Source: Paguma larvata (Eukaryota > Chordata > Mammalia > Carnivora > Viverridae). Taken from it: 64,000 nucleotides of DNA. A model generated the notes under the pieces. That model was not told the DNA's origin, made no database searches, and saw only the letters and a list, made by a program, of their open reading frames with translations. Of this stretch, positions 54,601 through 64,000 are shown piece after piece. Position 1 is the stretch's first letter; the number at the start of each line of letters is the position of its first letter. The DNA is taken from assembly GCA_030068075.1 (NCBI GenBank), contig CM057828.1, positions 111,403,699 through 111,467,698 on the forward strand, given 5' to 3'. The position numbers and the translations under genes are program-made.

Positions 54601-55982
54601 AAGTGGGATAGATTCTTTATAAAATAAATCAGTGGGAAAATTAGATTAGTTTTTCTAGAATTTAGTTTATGGTTATGAGTGAATGTGCGGGGGGGGACAT
54701 ATTTGCTCCATAAAGTAAGAGCACATAGTGACCTGGATTCCAATTGAAATTAGATTTTAATCCAGAGATGCCGGGTTATGGAAAATCCAAGGCAGGGCAG
54801 ATTTTAATCCACTTGTAACTTTTTTTTATGACGCTCTGTGATTTATTATTGACGTTGGCACTGAGACCTACACTTTTGGCTCCTTTCTCTACATGCGTTC
54901 TTCTGTTTCTTCCTGGCAAACAGAACCTCTGTTTTGCCCACAGGACCTAAAGTGGTCAGGTCCTTCTACAGAGGTTGGGATCTTCCTCACTCTCAAAGGT
55001 GAAGTTGAGGAGTCTCAATAAATCAAGTAATGCTAAAGTGCTTCCAAACAGTTAAGTAGTAGGGAGAAGTCCCTGAAGGGTATCTGAGAAAAGACTTCAG
55101 CAAGCCCATGAACTAGGGAGCCATTGCAACCATGGGCTGCCCAGCCCAAGGACCCGAACAAAACTTAAAGGAGCAAAGGCACCTGTGCCTGTGATGACTG
55201 TGTGAAGACATTCAGAGTTTCACTTACATGAAAAGAGAAATGGTCCTTATAATTTAAGATACTTTTCTTTGGGCTTTCTATCACTTTCAGCTACAAGTAA
55301 TGTTCTGCTATGATTCATGTATAATTTAGACACTATCAGGGTATTGACCCTTCACCTATTTTGTATGTTCATTTATGGCAGAAAAAAATATTCAGATGTA
55401 TCCTGCAACACAGTGAAAGTTTTCAGTGATTTAAGAAACAACAGTAGAACACACAGTTCTGTGCCTCTTTCTTTCTGACATTCAGTGAGTTCCAGAAGAG
55501 CAAAATTTATTCTCTTTTGCATCTCAAGTCTAAAACTGAACTCTTAATTTCATGTTCAACTCAAAAGTTGTTAGCATATTGTGATCTAGCATTGCTAATT
55601 GAGCTCACTCCACTTATTAAAAACCATTAGCAATACATTAGCAACATCTGATATATTCATCATAAATTTAAGAACTCTTGAATCAATGAGATTTCCATGT
55701 TGGCCCTAGGGATTCTCATTTGGAATTTATACTATCTCCTCTCTAAAAACAACCAGTGAACTTTCATACTAGGTGTTAGGTGGATCCATCTGACATGATT
55801 GATTTTTACATGTTAAAACAAGTTGAAAACCTTTATTTTCATGAGATTTGACCTATAAAATCTAAAATGTATCCCCTCTCCATATTATTGCAAATCACTT
55901 TGAAAAATTCTGAAGTATAAAGACCATGCCTCAATAAAACTGATTATTTCTATGCCATTAATCAACAGTTTTTAAAATATGC
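54601..55982. other. Unassigned AT-rich stretch
   Basis: About 1.4 kb with no named repeat or gene, ending at the 5' edge of a long L1. Confidence 0.4.
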
Positions 55983-56193
55983 TGTTGGAGAGAGGTCAAA
56001 CATGGCAGAAGAGGGGGGGACCCGGTATTCCCCATGCCTTTCAAACTAAGATGGATCAAAACCAAAGGACTCTCAACCCCAAGAGTCTGGGAGGAAAGGT
56101 GTTGGAGTCTACAAGGAATAGAAAGCGAAATCCAGAAAATGTCCCAAAGGAAACGGTGACCTCAGGAAACAAATCAAAACACACTTAGCCAAA

Positions 56194-57073
56194 ATGACAA
56201 AACGGAAGAATTCTCCACAAAAGAAATTATAGGATACAGTGACAGTGCAAGAATTGATGAAAACAGATATAAGCAACATAATATAACTTGAATATAGAAT
56301 GATAAACATAAAATTAATCGCTGGGCTTGAAAAAAGCATAGAAGAATGCAGGGGGTCCATAGCTGCAGAAATCAAGGACCTTAAAAATGGTCAGGAGAAA
56401 TTTAAAAATGCTTTAAATGAAGTGCAAAACAAATTAGAGGCAGTCACAGCGTGAACTGAAGAGGCAGAAGAGAGAATAAGTGAATTAGAAAATAAAATTA
56501 TGGAAGAAGAAGAAGAAGCAGAGAAAAAGAGAGAGAAGCAGATTCAGGAACAGGAAAGGAGAATTCAAGAGCTGAGCGATGCAATCAAACGGAACAATAT
56601 CCGTATTATAGGAATTCTAGAGGAAGAAGAGAGAGAGAAAGGAGTCGAAGGGGTACTTGAACAAATCATTGCTGAGAACTTCCCCAACATGAGGAAGGAA
56701 ATGAGCATGGAAATTCAAGAGGCACAGAGAACTCCCCTCAGATGTAACTTGAACAGACCTTCTGCATGACACATGATAGTGAAACCAGCAAAATATACGG
56801 AGAGAGAGAGAAAATTCTGAAAGCAGCTAGGGAAAAATGGGTCTTAACTTACAAAGGTAGACACATAATGGTTGCAGCAGACTTATCTACAGAAACTTGG
56901 CAAGCCAGAAAGGAATGGCAGGATATCTTTATATGCAACCAAGAATCTTTTATCTGGCCGGCCTGTCATTCAGAATGGAAGGAGAGATAAAGGTTTTCCC
57001 AAACGAACAAAAACTGAAGGAATTCATCACAAATAAACCAGCATTACAAGAGATCATGAGGGGCACTCTATGA
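56194..57073 (+). pseudogene. L1 ORF1 (RNA-binding chaperone), inactivated
   Basis: In live L1s this protein forms a trimer by a coiled coil and packs the L1 RNA with an RRM and a C-terminal domain. The start MTKRKNSPQKK is clear at 56194. In the same frame stops occur at 56230, 56284 and 56452; the last reads TGA in a GCG-TGA context and looks like CpG decay of CGA. A Glu/Arg-rich coiled coil follows (about 56465-56580), then the RRM entry NNIRIIGI. Near 56760 the frame shifts, and the KILKAAREK...TYKGRHIMVAADLSTET part continues in another frame. A second shift near 56960 leads to the end, ITNKPALQEIMRG. At least three stops and two frameshifts, so no product. Confidence 0.88.
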
Positions 57074-57120
57074 AGGAAAGGTTGCAAAGAATACAAACTA
57101 CCAGAGACAGCCTTAGAAGC

Positions 57121-60100
57121 ATGAAACCTACAGATAACACAGTGACTCTAAAAGCATATTTTTCAATATTAACACTGAACGTAAATGGACTAAATGCTCC
57201 AATCTAAAATCATAGGGTAACAGAATGGATAAAAAAACAAGACCCATCTGTACGCTGTCTTCAAGAGACTCATTTTAAACCTAAGGACACCTTCAGACTG
57301 AAAGTGAGGGGATGGAAAACAATATGTCACACTACAGGAAGTCAGAAGAAAGCTGGAGAAGCCACACTTATATCAGACAAACTAGACTTTAAAGTAAAGG
57401 ATGTAATAAGAGATGAAGAAGGGCATTATATAATAATCACAGGGACTATCCAGCAGGAAGAGCTAACAATTATAAATATCTATGCGCCGAATTCGGGGGC
57501 AACCAAATTTTTAGAACAATTAATTACAAACATAAGTAACCTTATCAATAAAAATGTCCTAATTGTAGGGGACCTTAACACTCTACTCTCAGCATTGGGT
57601 AGATCCACTAATCAGAAAATCACTACAGAAATAATGGCCCTGAATGACACATTGGAACAGATGGGCCTAACTGACATCTTCAGGGTCCTTCATCCAGAAT
57701 CAAAGGAATTTACATTTTTCTCAACTGCACATGGTACATTTTCCAAGGTAGATCACATTCTGGGGCATAAGGAAAATCTTAATAAATATAAAAGAATTAA
57801 GATTATACCATGCACACTTTCAGACCACAAAGCTTTGAAACTTGAAATCAACTACAGGAAAAAGTCTGGAAAATCTACAAATACATGGAGGCTGAAGAAC
57901 AACCTACTAAAAATGAATGGGTTAACCAAGAAATTATAGAAGAAATTAAAAAATACATGAAAACAAATGAAAATTAAACTACAACAATCCAAATGCTTTC
58001 GGATGCAGCAAAAACGGTCCTGAGAGGGAAATATATTGCAATCCAGGCCCGACTCAAGAAATAAGAAAAATCACTAACACAAATTCTAACAGCAAGCCTA
58101 AAGGAACTAGATGCAGAACAGCTAAGACACCCCAAACCCAGCAGAAAGAGAGAAATAACAAAAATCAGGGCAGAAATTAATAACATGGAAACGAAAAAAT
58201 AATGGAATAGATCAATGAAACCAAGAGCTGGTTCTTTGAAAAAATAAACAAAATTGATAAACTTCTAGCCTGGCTTCTCAAAAAGAAAAGAGAGAGAACC
58301 CTAATAGATAAAATCACGAACGCAAAAGGAGTGATTACAACCAATCCTTCAGAAATACAAGCAACTGTCAGAAAATACTATGAAAAATTATATGCCAACA
58401 AACTCAACAACATGGAAGAAATGGATAAATTCGTAAACAGCCACACACTACCAAAACTCAAACGGGAAGAAATAGAAAACTTGAACAGACCCATAACTGG
58501 TGAAGAAATTGAATCAGTTATCAAAAATCTCCCAACAAATAAAAGCCCTGGACCAGATGGCTTCCCTGTGGAATTTTACCAGACATTTAAAACAAAGTTA
58601 ATACCTATCCTCCTCAAGCTGTTCCAAAAAATTGAAACTGAAGGAAAACTCCCAGACTCATTCTATGAAGCCATCATCACTTTGATTCCCAAACCAGATG
58701 AAGACCCAGCAAAAAAAGAGAACTAAAGGCCAATATCCCTGATGAATATGGATGCAAAAATTCTCAACAAGATACTAGCAAATCGAATCCAACGGCATAT
58801 AAAAAGAATTATTCACCATGATCAAGTGAATTCATCCCTGGGTTGCAGGGCTGGTTCAATATTTGAAAATCAATCAATGTGATACATCACATTAATAAAA
58901 GAAAAGGTAAGATCCATATGATCCTGTCAATAGATGCAGAGAAAGCATTTGACAAAATACAGCACCCTTTCCTAATAAAAACCCTCGAGAAAGTCGGGAT
59001 AGAAGGAACATACTTAGGCATCATAAAAGCCATTTATGAAAACCTAATATCATCCTCAATGGAGAAAAACTAAGAGCCTTCCTCCTGAGATCAGAAACAC
59101 GACAGGGATGTCCACTCTCACCACTGCTATTTAACATAGTGTTGGAGGTCCTAGCATCAACCAATCAGACAACAAACCAAAATAAAAGGCATCAGGATAG
59201 GCAAAGATGAAGTCAAACTTTCGCTTTTTGCAGATGACATGATACTTTACATGGAAAACGCAACAGAATCCACCAAAAGCCTACTAGAACTGATCCGTGA
59301 ATTTGGCAAAGTTGCAGGATGCAAAATCAATGTACAGAAATCGGTTGCATTCCTTTACCCCAACAATGAAGAAAGAGAAAGAAATAAAGAAGCGAATCCC
59401 ATTCACAATTGCACCAAAAACCATCAAATACCTAGGAATAAACCTAACCAAAGATGTAAAAGATCCCTATGCTGAAAACTATAAAAAGTTATAAAGGAAA
59501 TAGAGGAAGACACAAGGAAATGGAAAAACATCCCATGCTCATGGATTGGAAGAGTAAATATTGTTAAAATCTCAATACTACCCAATCAAAATTGCACCAG
59601 CATTCTTCTCAAAGCTAGAGAAAACAATCCTAAAATTTATATGGAACCACAAAAGACCCCGAATAGCCAAAGTAATATTGACGAAGAAAACCAAAGTGGG
59701 AGACATCACAATCCCAGACTTTAACCTCTGCTACAAAGCAGTAATAATCAAGACAGCACGGTATTGGCACAAGAACAGACACATAGACCAATGGAATAGA
59801 ATAGAAAACTCAGAAATAGACCCCCAAGCATATGGCCAACTAATCTTTGACAAAGCAGGAAAGAGTATCCAATGGAATAAAGACAGCCTCTTTAGTAAAG
59901 AGTACTGGCAGAACTGGACAGCAACATGCAGAAGAATAAAACTAGACCACTTCCTTACACCACTCACAAAAATAAATTCTAAATGTATGAAAGACCTGAA
60001 TGTGAGAGAGGAAACCATCAAAATCCTGGAGGAGAGAGTGCCGGAGTCCTGCTCCGGTGAGTCCAGGGGTGCCCAAAGGATGAACGGTCAGCAAAAGGAA

Positions 60101-61690
60101 TGAGAGAGCCACGAGATGTAGTCTGATCACCAAGCATGCATCTCTGGCAATTCTGGCATCTCTGCTCTGCTGGTCTCAGTGTCTTTATTTAAATGTAGTA
60201 AATGACTTTATAGCAATGAGTGACATTCCATCAGTAAGCATAGTTTGAACAATAATGTGTTTTTATCAGCAAAGAGGTGATTTCCTCAATCTTGCAAGTT
60301 GTTTTCAAGTTAAAAGCATATAAATTTAAAGCAAGGGGAGAGAACAGGGCCTAGGCCTATGTTAATTACCTATAAACAGACCAGGAATCATTCTGTCAAT
60401 TCTTCCAATTACAATGGGGGAGGTGCAACTCTCCTGGTAAAGACGTAATTCCTGAGGCTTGTCTAAGTTCCTTTGCTTGTGAATGAGTGAATTTACATAA
60501 TAGGGGCCCAACGTTTACACCAATATTCAGCCAGCTCATAACTGCTATCAATCTATGCAACCCATCCCCAAGATGAAAATTTAAGATTACTTCTGGCCAG
60601 GCTACTCTCATTCAGATGTAATCCATCAAAGCATCATGCTCCAGGTCCTTCCCTTTTATTTAAATGCCATAAAACAAAAGAGCATCACATTCCTTGGGGC
60701 CAATGAGACCAGCTCAAGAAATCCAAGCGTGAAAAATTATTTAGAAGGAGGTAAGACTGGGTGCCATTTGATTGGCAGGAGCCTTGCAAATCATCTGCCT
60801 TTCCACACAGGGAGGTGTCTCAACCTGTGAGCCCAGTATGGCTCCCAACAAGAAAGCAGGAAAAAAAACCTCTTTGACCTGAGCCATCTCCAAAGGCAAG
60901 GGAATTAAAAGCAAAAATGAACTATTGGGACCTCATCAAGATAAAAACCTTCTGCACTGCAAAGGAAACAACCAACAAAACTAATAGGCAACCAATGGAA
61001 TGGGAAAAGATAATTGTAAATAGCATATCAGATAAAAGAATAGTATCTGAAATCTGTAAGAAATTACCAAACTTCATACCCAAAAAATGAATAATCCAGT
61101 GACAAAATGGGCAGAAGATATGAATAGACACTTCTCCAAAGAAGATATCCAGATGGCTAACAGACATGTGAAATGATGCTCAATGTCATTCAGCATCAGG
61201 GAAATACAAATCAAAACCACACTGAGATACCACCTCACACCAGTCAGAGTGGCTAAAATGAACAAATCAAGAAACTATAGATGCTGGCGAGAATGTGGAG
61301 AAACAGGCACCCTCTTGCACTGTTGGTGGGAATGCAAACTGGTGCAGCTGCTCTGGAAAACTGTGTGGAGGTTCCTCAAAAAAACGAAAATAGAACTACC
61401 CTATGGTCCAGCAATAGCACTGCTAGGAATCTATCCAAGAGATAACAGGAGTGCTGATGCCTAGGGGCGTGTGTACCTAGATGTTTATAGCAGCACTTTC
61501 GACAATAGCCAAATCATGGAAAGAGACTAAGTGTCCATCAACTGATGAATGGATAAAGAAGATGTGGTATATATATACAATGGAATACTACGCAGCAATG
61601 AGAAAGAATGAAATCTGGCCATGTGTGGCTACATAGATGGAACTGGAGGGTGTTATGCTGAGTGAAATAAGTCAGTCAGGGAAAGATAGA
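57121..61690 (+). pseudogene. L1 ORF2 (endonuclease and reverse transcriptase), inactivated and split
   Basis: In live L1s this enzyme nicks target DNA and reverse-transcribes L1 RNA. ATG at 57121 leads into the endonuclease: NVNGLN, QETH, NIYAPN, GDLNT (GDFNT in most relatives), VDHILGHK and SDHKAL are all visible, but a TAA at 57205 breaks it early. An extra A near 57908 shifts the frame. A TAA at 58724 replaces the Tyr of the NYRPIS motif, and a TGA at 58864 sits where NIRKSINV is expected (CGA to TGA). The reverse transcriptase keeps [14 protein letters not shown] (58930) and FADD (59227), yet the [11 protein letters not shown] segment between them lies in a third frame. More shifts follow near 59380 and 59490, and a small deletion near 59575. 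An antisense LTR interrupts the C-terminal part at 60033-60856. The Cys/His cluster [18 protein letters not shown] lies at about 61282. Confidence 0.9.
60033..60856 (-). mobile_element. ERV2/ERVK-like solo LTR inserted in L1 ORF2
   Basis: LTR at 60039-60850 (812 bp), antisense. On its own strand it starts TGTTGGGAGCC and ends GAGCAGGACTCCGGCA, the TG...CA termini of an LTR; the TGTTGGGAG start recalls betaretrovirus-like (ERV2) elements. An AATAAA signal (60184-60189, minus strand) lies about 150 bp before the 3' end. The target AGAAAG of the L1 is present on both sides as AGAGAG (60033-60038) and AGAAAG (60851-60856), a 6-bp duplication typical of ERV2. L1 sequence breaks at GGAGGAGA and resumes at GAAAGCAGG. 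No internal viral genes, so it is a solo LTR left by recombination. Confidence 0.88.
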
Positions 61691-61945
61691 TACCATATGT
61701 TTCCACGCATAGGTGGACTTTGCGAGATTTAACAGAAAACTAGTGGGGAGGGGAAGAGGGGAAAGAAAAAAGTCACTGAGAGGGAGAGAGACAAAACATA
61801 AGAGACTCTTAAATACTAAGAACAAACCGAGGGTTGAGGGGGGGTATAAGAAGGGGGAGGGTGGGTGACGGGCACTGAGCAGGGCACGGGATGGGATGAG
61901 CACTGGGTGTTACATGGAAACCAATTTGACAATAAAAAAATTAAA
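61691..61945 (+). other. L1 3' UTR with G-rich tract and A-rich tail
   Basis: After the ORF2 end comes a purine-rich 3' UTR with G-runs (GTGGGGAGGGGAAGAGGGG at about 61743; GAGGGTTGAGGGGGGGTATA and AGAAGGGGGAGGGTGGG at 61830-61866), which could form G-quadruplexes as known for L1 3' UTRs. It ends with AATAAAAAAATTAAAAAATA. Confidence 0.8.
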
Positions 61946-62499
61946 AAATATATATACTACTGACAAATTACTAGTTAAGTTCATTTCATTAAATTTTTAT
62001 CAAAGCCAATATTCCTGCAGTTTTTATTTCCTGACATTATGTCAGATCTGTCAATATGAAAGCTATGTGTTTGGTTTTTTTGTTTTTTGTTTTTTTGCTT
62101 AAATTTGTTATGCTTTAAAAGCAATATGAACTTTGACAAACCTTAAAACACTTCCTGCTGTACATGCCACATGTTTTACAATGTGATGATTAGCTCATAT
62201 TTGCCTGGTTGACCATGTCATAAGGTGAGTAAAACATAACATCCACACCCTTCATTCCCTCAGATAGTTGAATTATAAAAATGTCCCATTATCTCAGCCT
62301 TTGAATAAGTTCATCAAGGGTGTTGGTTGCTCATTCTCGAATTCTTCTCTGAATGTATATTCAGATAAGAGATTTAAATATCTTTTCAGTAGAGACTGAA
62401 CAAAGCTTAATAATTCTTCCCCAGATATCAGGTTTCTCCCTCACCCATGAACATGCAACTTCTGTGTTGCTTTAGGAGCATGTAAATTTGGAGCTGCAC
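61946..62499. other. Unassigned AT-rich stretch
   Basis: T-runs at 62073-62100; no supported feature. Confidence 0.4.
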
Positions 62500-62628
62500 T
62501 CCAGTAGATGGTAAGCTTTGTGAGGTTAGTTATTGAGACTCTTTTGTTCACCATTGTGCACCCAGAACCTAATACAGGGCCTGACCCAGTGTAGATATTC
62601 AATAAGTATTTATGAAAAATCAAACAGA
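62500..62628 (+). mobile_element. L2 LINE 3' end
   Basis: GATGGTAAGCTTTGTGAGG, TTTTGTTCACCATTGTGCACC, CAGAACCTAATACAGGGCCTG and GATATTCAATAAGTATTTATG form a clear L2 tail. Confidence 0.85.
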
Positions 62629-62739
62629 AATGAAGCTTCTCTATGGTTCTGCTGATCGAGGCTACTCATTTTTTTTCAAGTTTAATTGAACCATGTGAAA
62701 TTGATGTTTTTGTAGATCAAAAGACAAACATTGGCAACT

Positions 62740-62845
62740 CGATAGAGTTCAACCTAATAAGAAATGGAGGCCCAGAAAGTTTAAGGTTATAAACTGGCAA
62801 CGCTAAAATTAGTGTATGTGCTCTTTCCATGTAGCCTATTTATCA
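62740..62845 (-). mobile_element. MIR-like fragment, antisense
   Basis: AAGAAATGGAGGCCCAGAAAG, TTTAAGGTTATAAACTGGC and TGTGCTCTTTCCATGTAGCC. Confidence 0.5.
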
Positions 62846-63114
62846 AGAAAGAAGAGTCCACGCGGCTGCTATGATAGTGGCATGGTTGACGTGCTGTTTG
62901 TAGCATATGTGCTAGCAAGCAATATGTCACTGTGAGAAGTCAATAGTCCTCACCTCTATGACCAGGCTGCTTGACTTCCAGGGAGGTGCCAGCCTCGCTC
63001 CCTTTGCTCAGGTTGGCTGGATGCCAGGCGCACTACCCCCTATCGGGGTGTGGAGATAACACTGGCAGAGCCAGCATCTGGGTGTGAAATGCCCTCTGCA
63101 GCATCACTGCTGAC

Positions 63115-63262
63115 ATGCCTAGAATTTTAGAGACCCTAGGGGTCACCTTAAAGAAGAGGAAATTGAACCTGAACAGATGAAGCAGTTCACTCAAGGGCAT
63201 GCAGTTGGCTAAGGTCACATAGCTTGCTTGCCCAAGGGTAGCAACTCCAGCCCATGGCACAT
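63115..63262 (-). mobile_element. MIR-like ancient repeat, antisense
   Basis: TTTTAGAGACCCTAGGGGTC, AAGAGGAAATTGAACCTGAAC, TTCACTCAAGGGCATGCAG and GCTAAGGTCACATAGCTTGC. It could also be another mammal-wide repeat with the same core. Confidence 0.5.
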
Positions 63263-64000
63263 TTTGCTGAGGAGCTTAGATTCTTCACAAATCTTTCAGG
63301 GTGTGGGTTTTATACCCTACAGACCTAAAGAGACTGCAGACTTGTTGACTCTTTTAGTTAGCAGGATCTGCCTGTTTCAGAATTAACCTGCCTATGGCTA
63401 CTTTTCTTCTGGCCGGGTGCCCTCTCAGTCAGACTCTGCCTTGATCCCAGCAAATTGCATTTATGGAGGAGAACCCACCCTGAGGAAGTATCGCCTCAGT
63501 AATCCAAGTGCCTCATTCTGGTATTTTGAGCAGTTCTTGTGTTTGTTCATCCTGCACCTCGAGCTTCTATGGATCTCTATGGGTCTCCTGGTTCCTCTTT
63601 ATCAGGTTTGGGTCTCCCAGCTCATTCTGTTGTCTGAGATGTGTGTCCCACCTGCCTGGCTTCTGCCCAGCTTCTTTTCTTGATTTGTGTCCTTTGTCTT
63701 TTCCCCAATTCTGACTTAGCATCTTCCTCTAACCCCTCATACCTACCAAATCCTTCAAGCTTTGCTTTGGATTTCCTATCCCTATGTCCACAGCAAACTA
63801 AACACAGTTTTGCTACTCACAGGAGTGCCTTTCTTTAGGTTCCATCTTGATTTCTCCTCCTTGGTTGTAAGTTCAGCCCCACATAGACACATGGTGAAAA
63901 CATGAGAGTTTGGGGGGATTACTAACAATGCCTTATGTTTACATTACACTCTCTAATTGATAAAGCACATATCACATCTACACAAAAGCGTTCAGGACAT
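63263..64000. other. Unassigned stretch to the window end
   Basis: C/T-rich on the plus strand at 63400-63760 with three overlapping 65-88-aa open frames. None is recognisable and no splice context is convincing. Confidence 0.35.

Larger units (their letters stand above)
55983..61945 (+). mobile_element. Long, 5'-truncated L1 split by a solo LTR
   Basis: It starts in the last part of the L1 5' UTR (GAGAGAGGTCAAACATGGCA), then ORF1, a short spacer, ORF2 and a 3' UTR ending CCAATTTGACAATAAAAAAA. Without the 60033-60856 insertion (LTR plus one target copy) it is about 5.1 kb. Similarity to L1 proteins is high throughout, but both frames are broken many times. Orientation is plus throughout. No certain target duplication is seen at the outer ends. 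Confidence 0.93.

Noticed and set aside
60039..60850. Processed pseudogene inserted into the L1
   Set aside because: No poly-A end or coding frame; TG...CA termini and a 6-bp duplication fit an LTR better.
1..64000. CRISPR array, operons, bacterial or phage genes
   Set aside because: No spaced direct repeats and no dense coding; the SINE, L1, L2, MIR and MaLR content is that of a mammalian nuclear genome.

Overview
The window reads as ordinary non-coding nuclear DNA of a carnivore, most probably a cat (Felidae). The main evidence is 17 copies of a tRNA-derived SINE whose head (GGGGCACCTGGGTGGCTCAG), B box (GTTCGAGCC type), CT-rich region and AATAAATAAACATTAAA tail match the carnivore CAN-SINE family in its feline form (SINEC_Fc type). 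LINE-1 copies, L2, MIR, MER5-type transposons and MaLR-type LTRs agree with a placental mammal. I find no protein-coding exon, tRNA, rRNA or other RNA gene that I can support. The only protein homology is to broken transposon proteins: L1 ORF1 and ORF2, an old L1 ORF1, and an L2 reverse transcriptase.

Layout. 1-5.5 kb: unassigned DNA, two MER5-type fragments, two MaLR-type LTRs in opposite orientation, two MIRs and an old L1 tail. 5.5-14 kb: four SINEs (one inside a MIR with a clear target duplication), an old L1 ORF1 relic and an L2 tail, then about 2.1 kb of unassigned sequence and a fifth SINE. 14-25 kb: MIR, an L2 with a reverse-transcriptase fossil, two more SINEs, an MLT1-type LTR, microsatellites and a 53-bp AT-rich duplication. 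25-37 kb: L1, L2 and MIR remnants, one SINE, two MaLR-type LTRs, then a repeat-poor stretch (32.6-36.7 kb) with a GC-richer block. 37-44.9 kb: a 42-bp alternating purine/pyrimidine tract, a repeat-free block with two perfect hairpins (37.75-39.18 kb), five SINEs, MER5, L2 and MIR. 44.9-48.3 kb: two opposed class I-like LTR blocks, a 5'-truncated L1 with target duplication that holds a SINE, and another LTR-like block. 49.7-50.1 kb: a 363-bp almost pure purine microsatellite. 51.4-54.6 kb: old L1 and three SINEs. 56-61.9 kb: a long L1 split by an antisense solo LTR. 62-64 kb: L2 and MIR remnants.

The clearest stories are of nested insertion: an ERV2/ERVK-like solo LTR (60039-60850, TG...CA ends, 6-bp target duplication) inside L1 ORF2; a SINE inside an L1 3' end; and a SINE inside a MIR. 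No set of genes acts together here, and I found no convincing new biological system. The best candidates for host function are repeat-free blocks, above all 37754-39180, proposed only as possible regulatory DNA. Repeat names come from memory of the consensus sequences; no search was run, so subfamily names are tentative.
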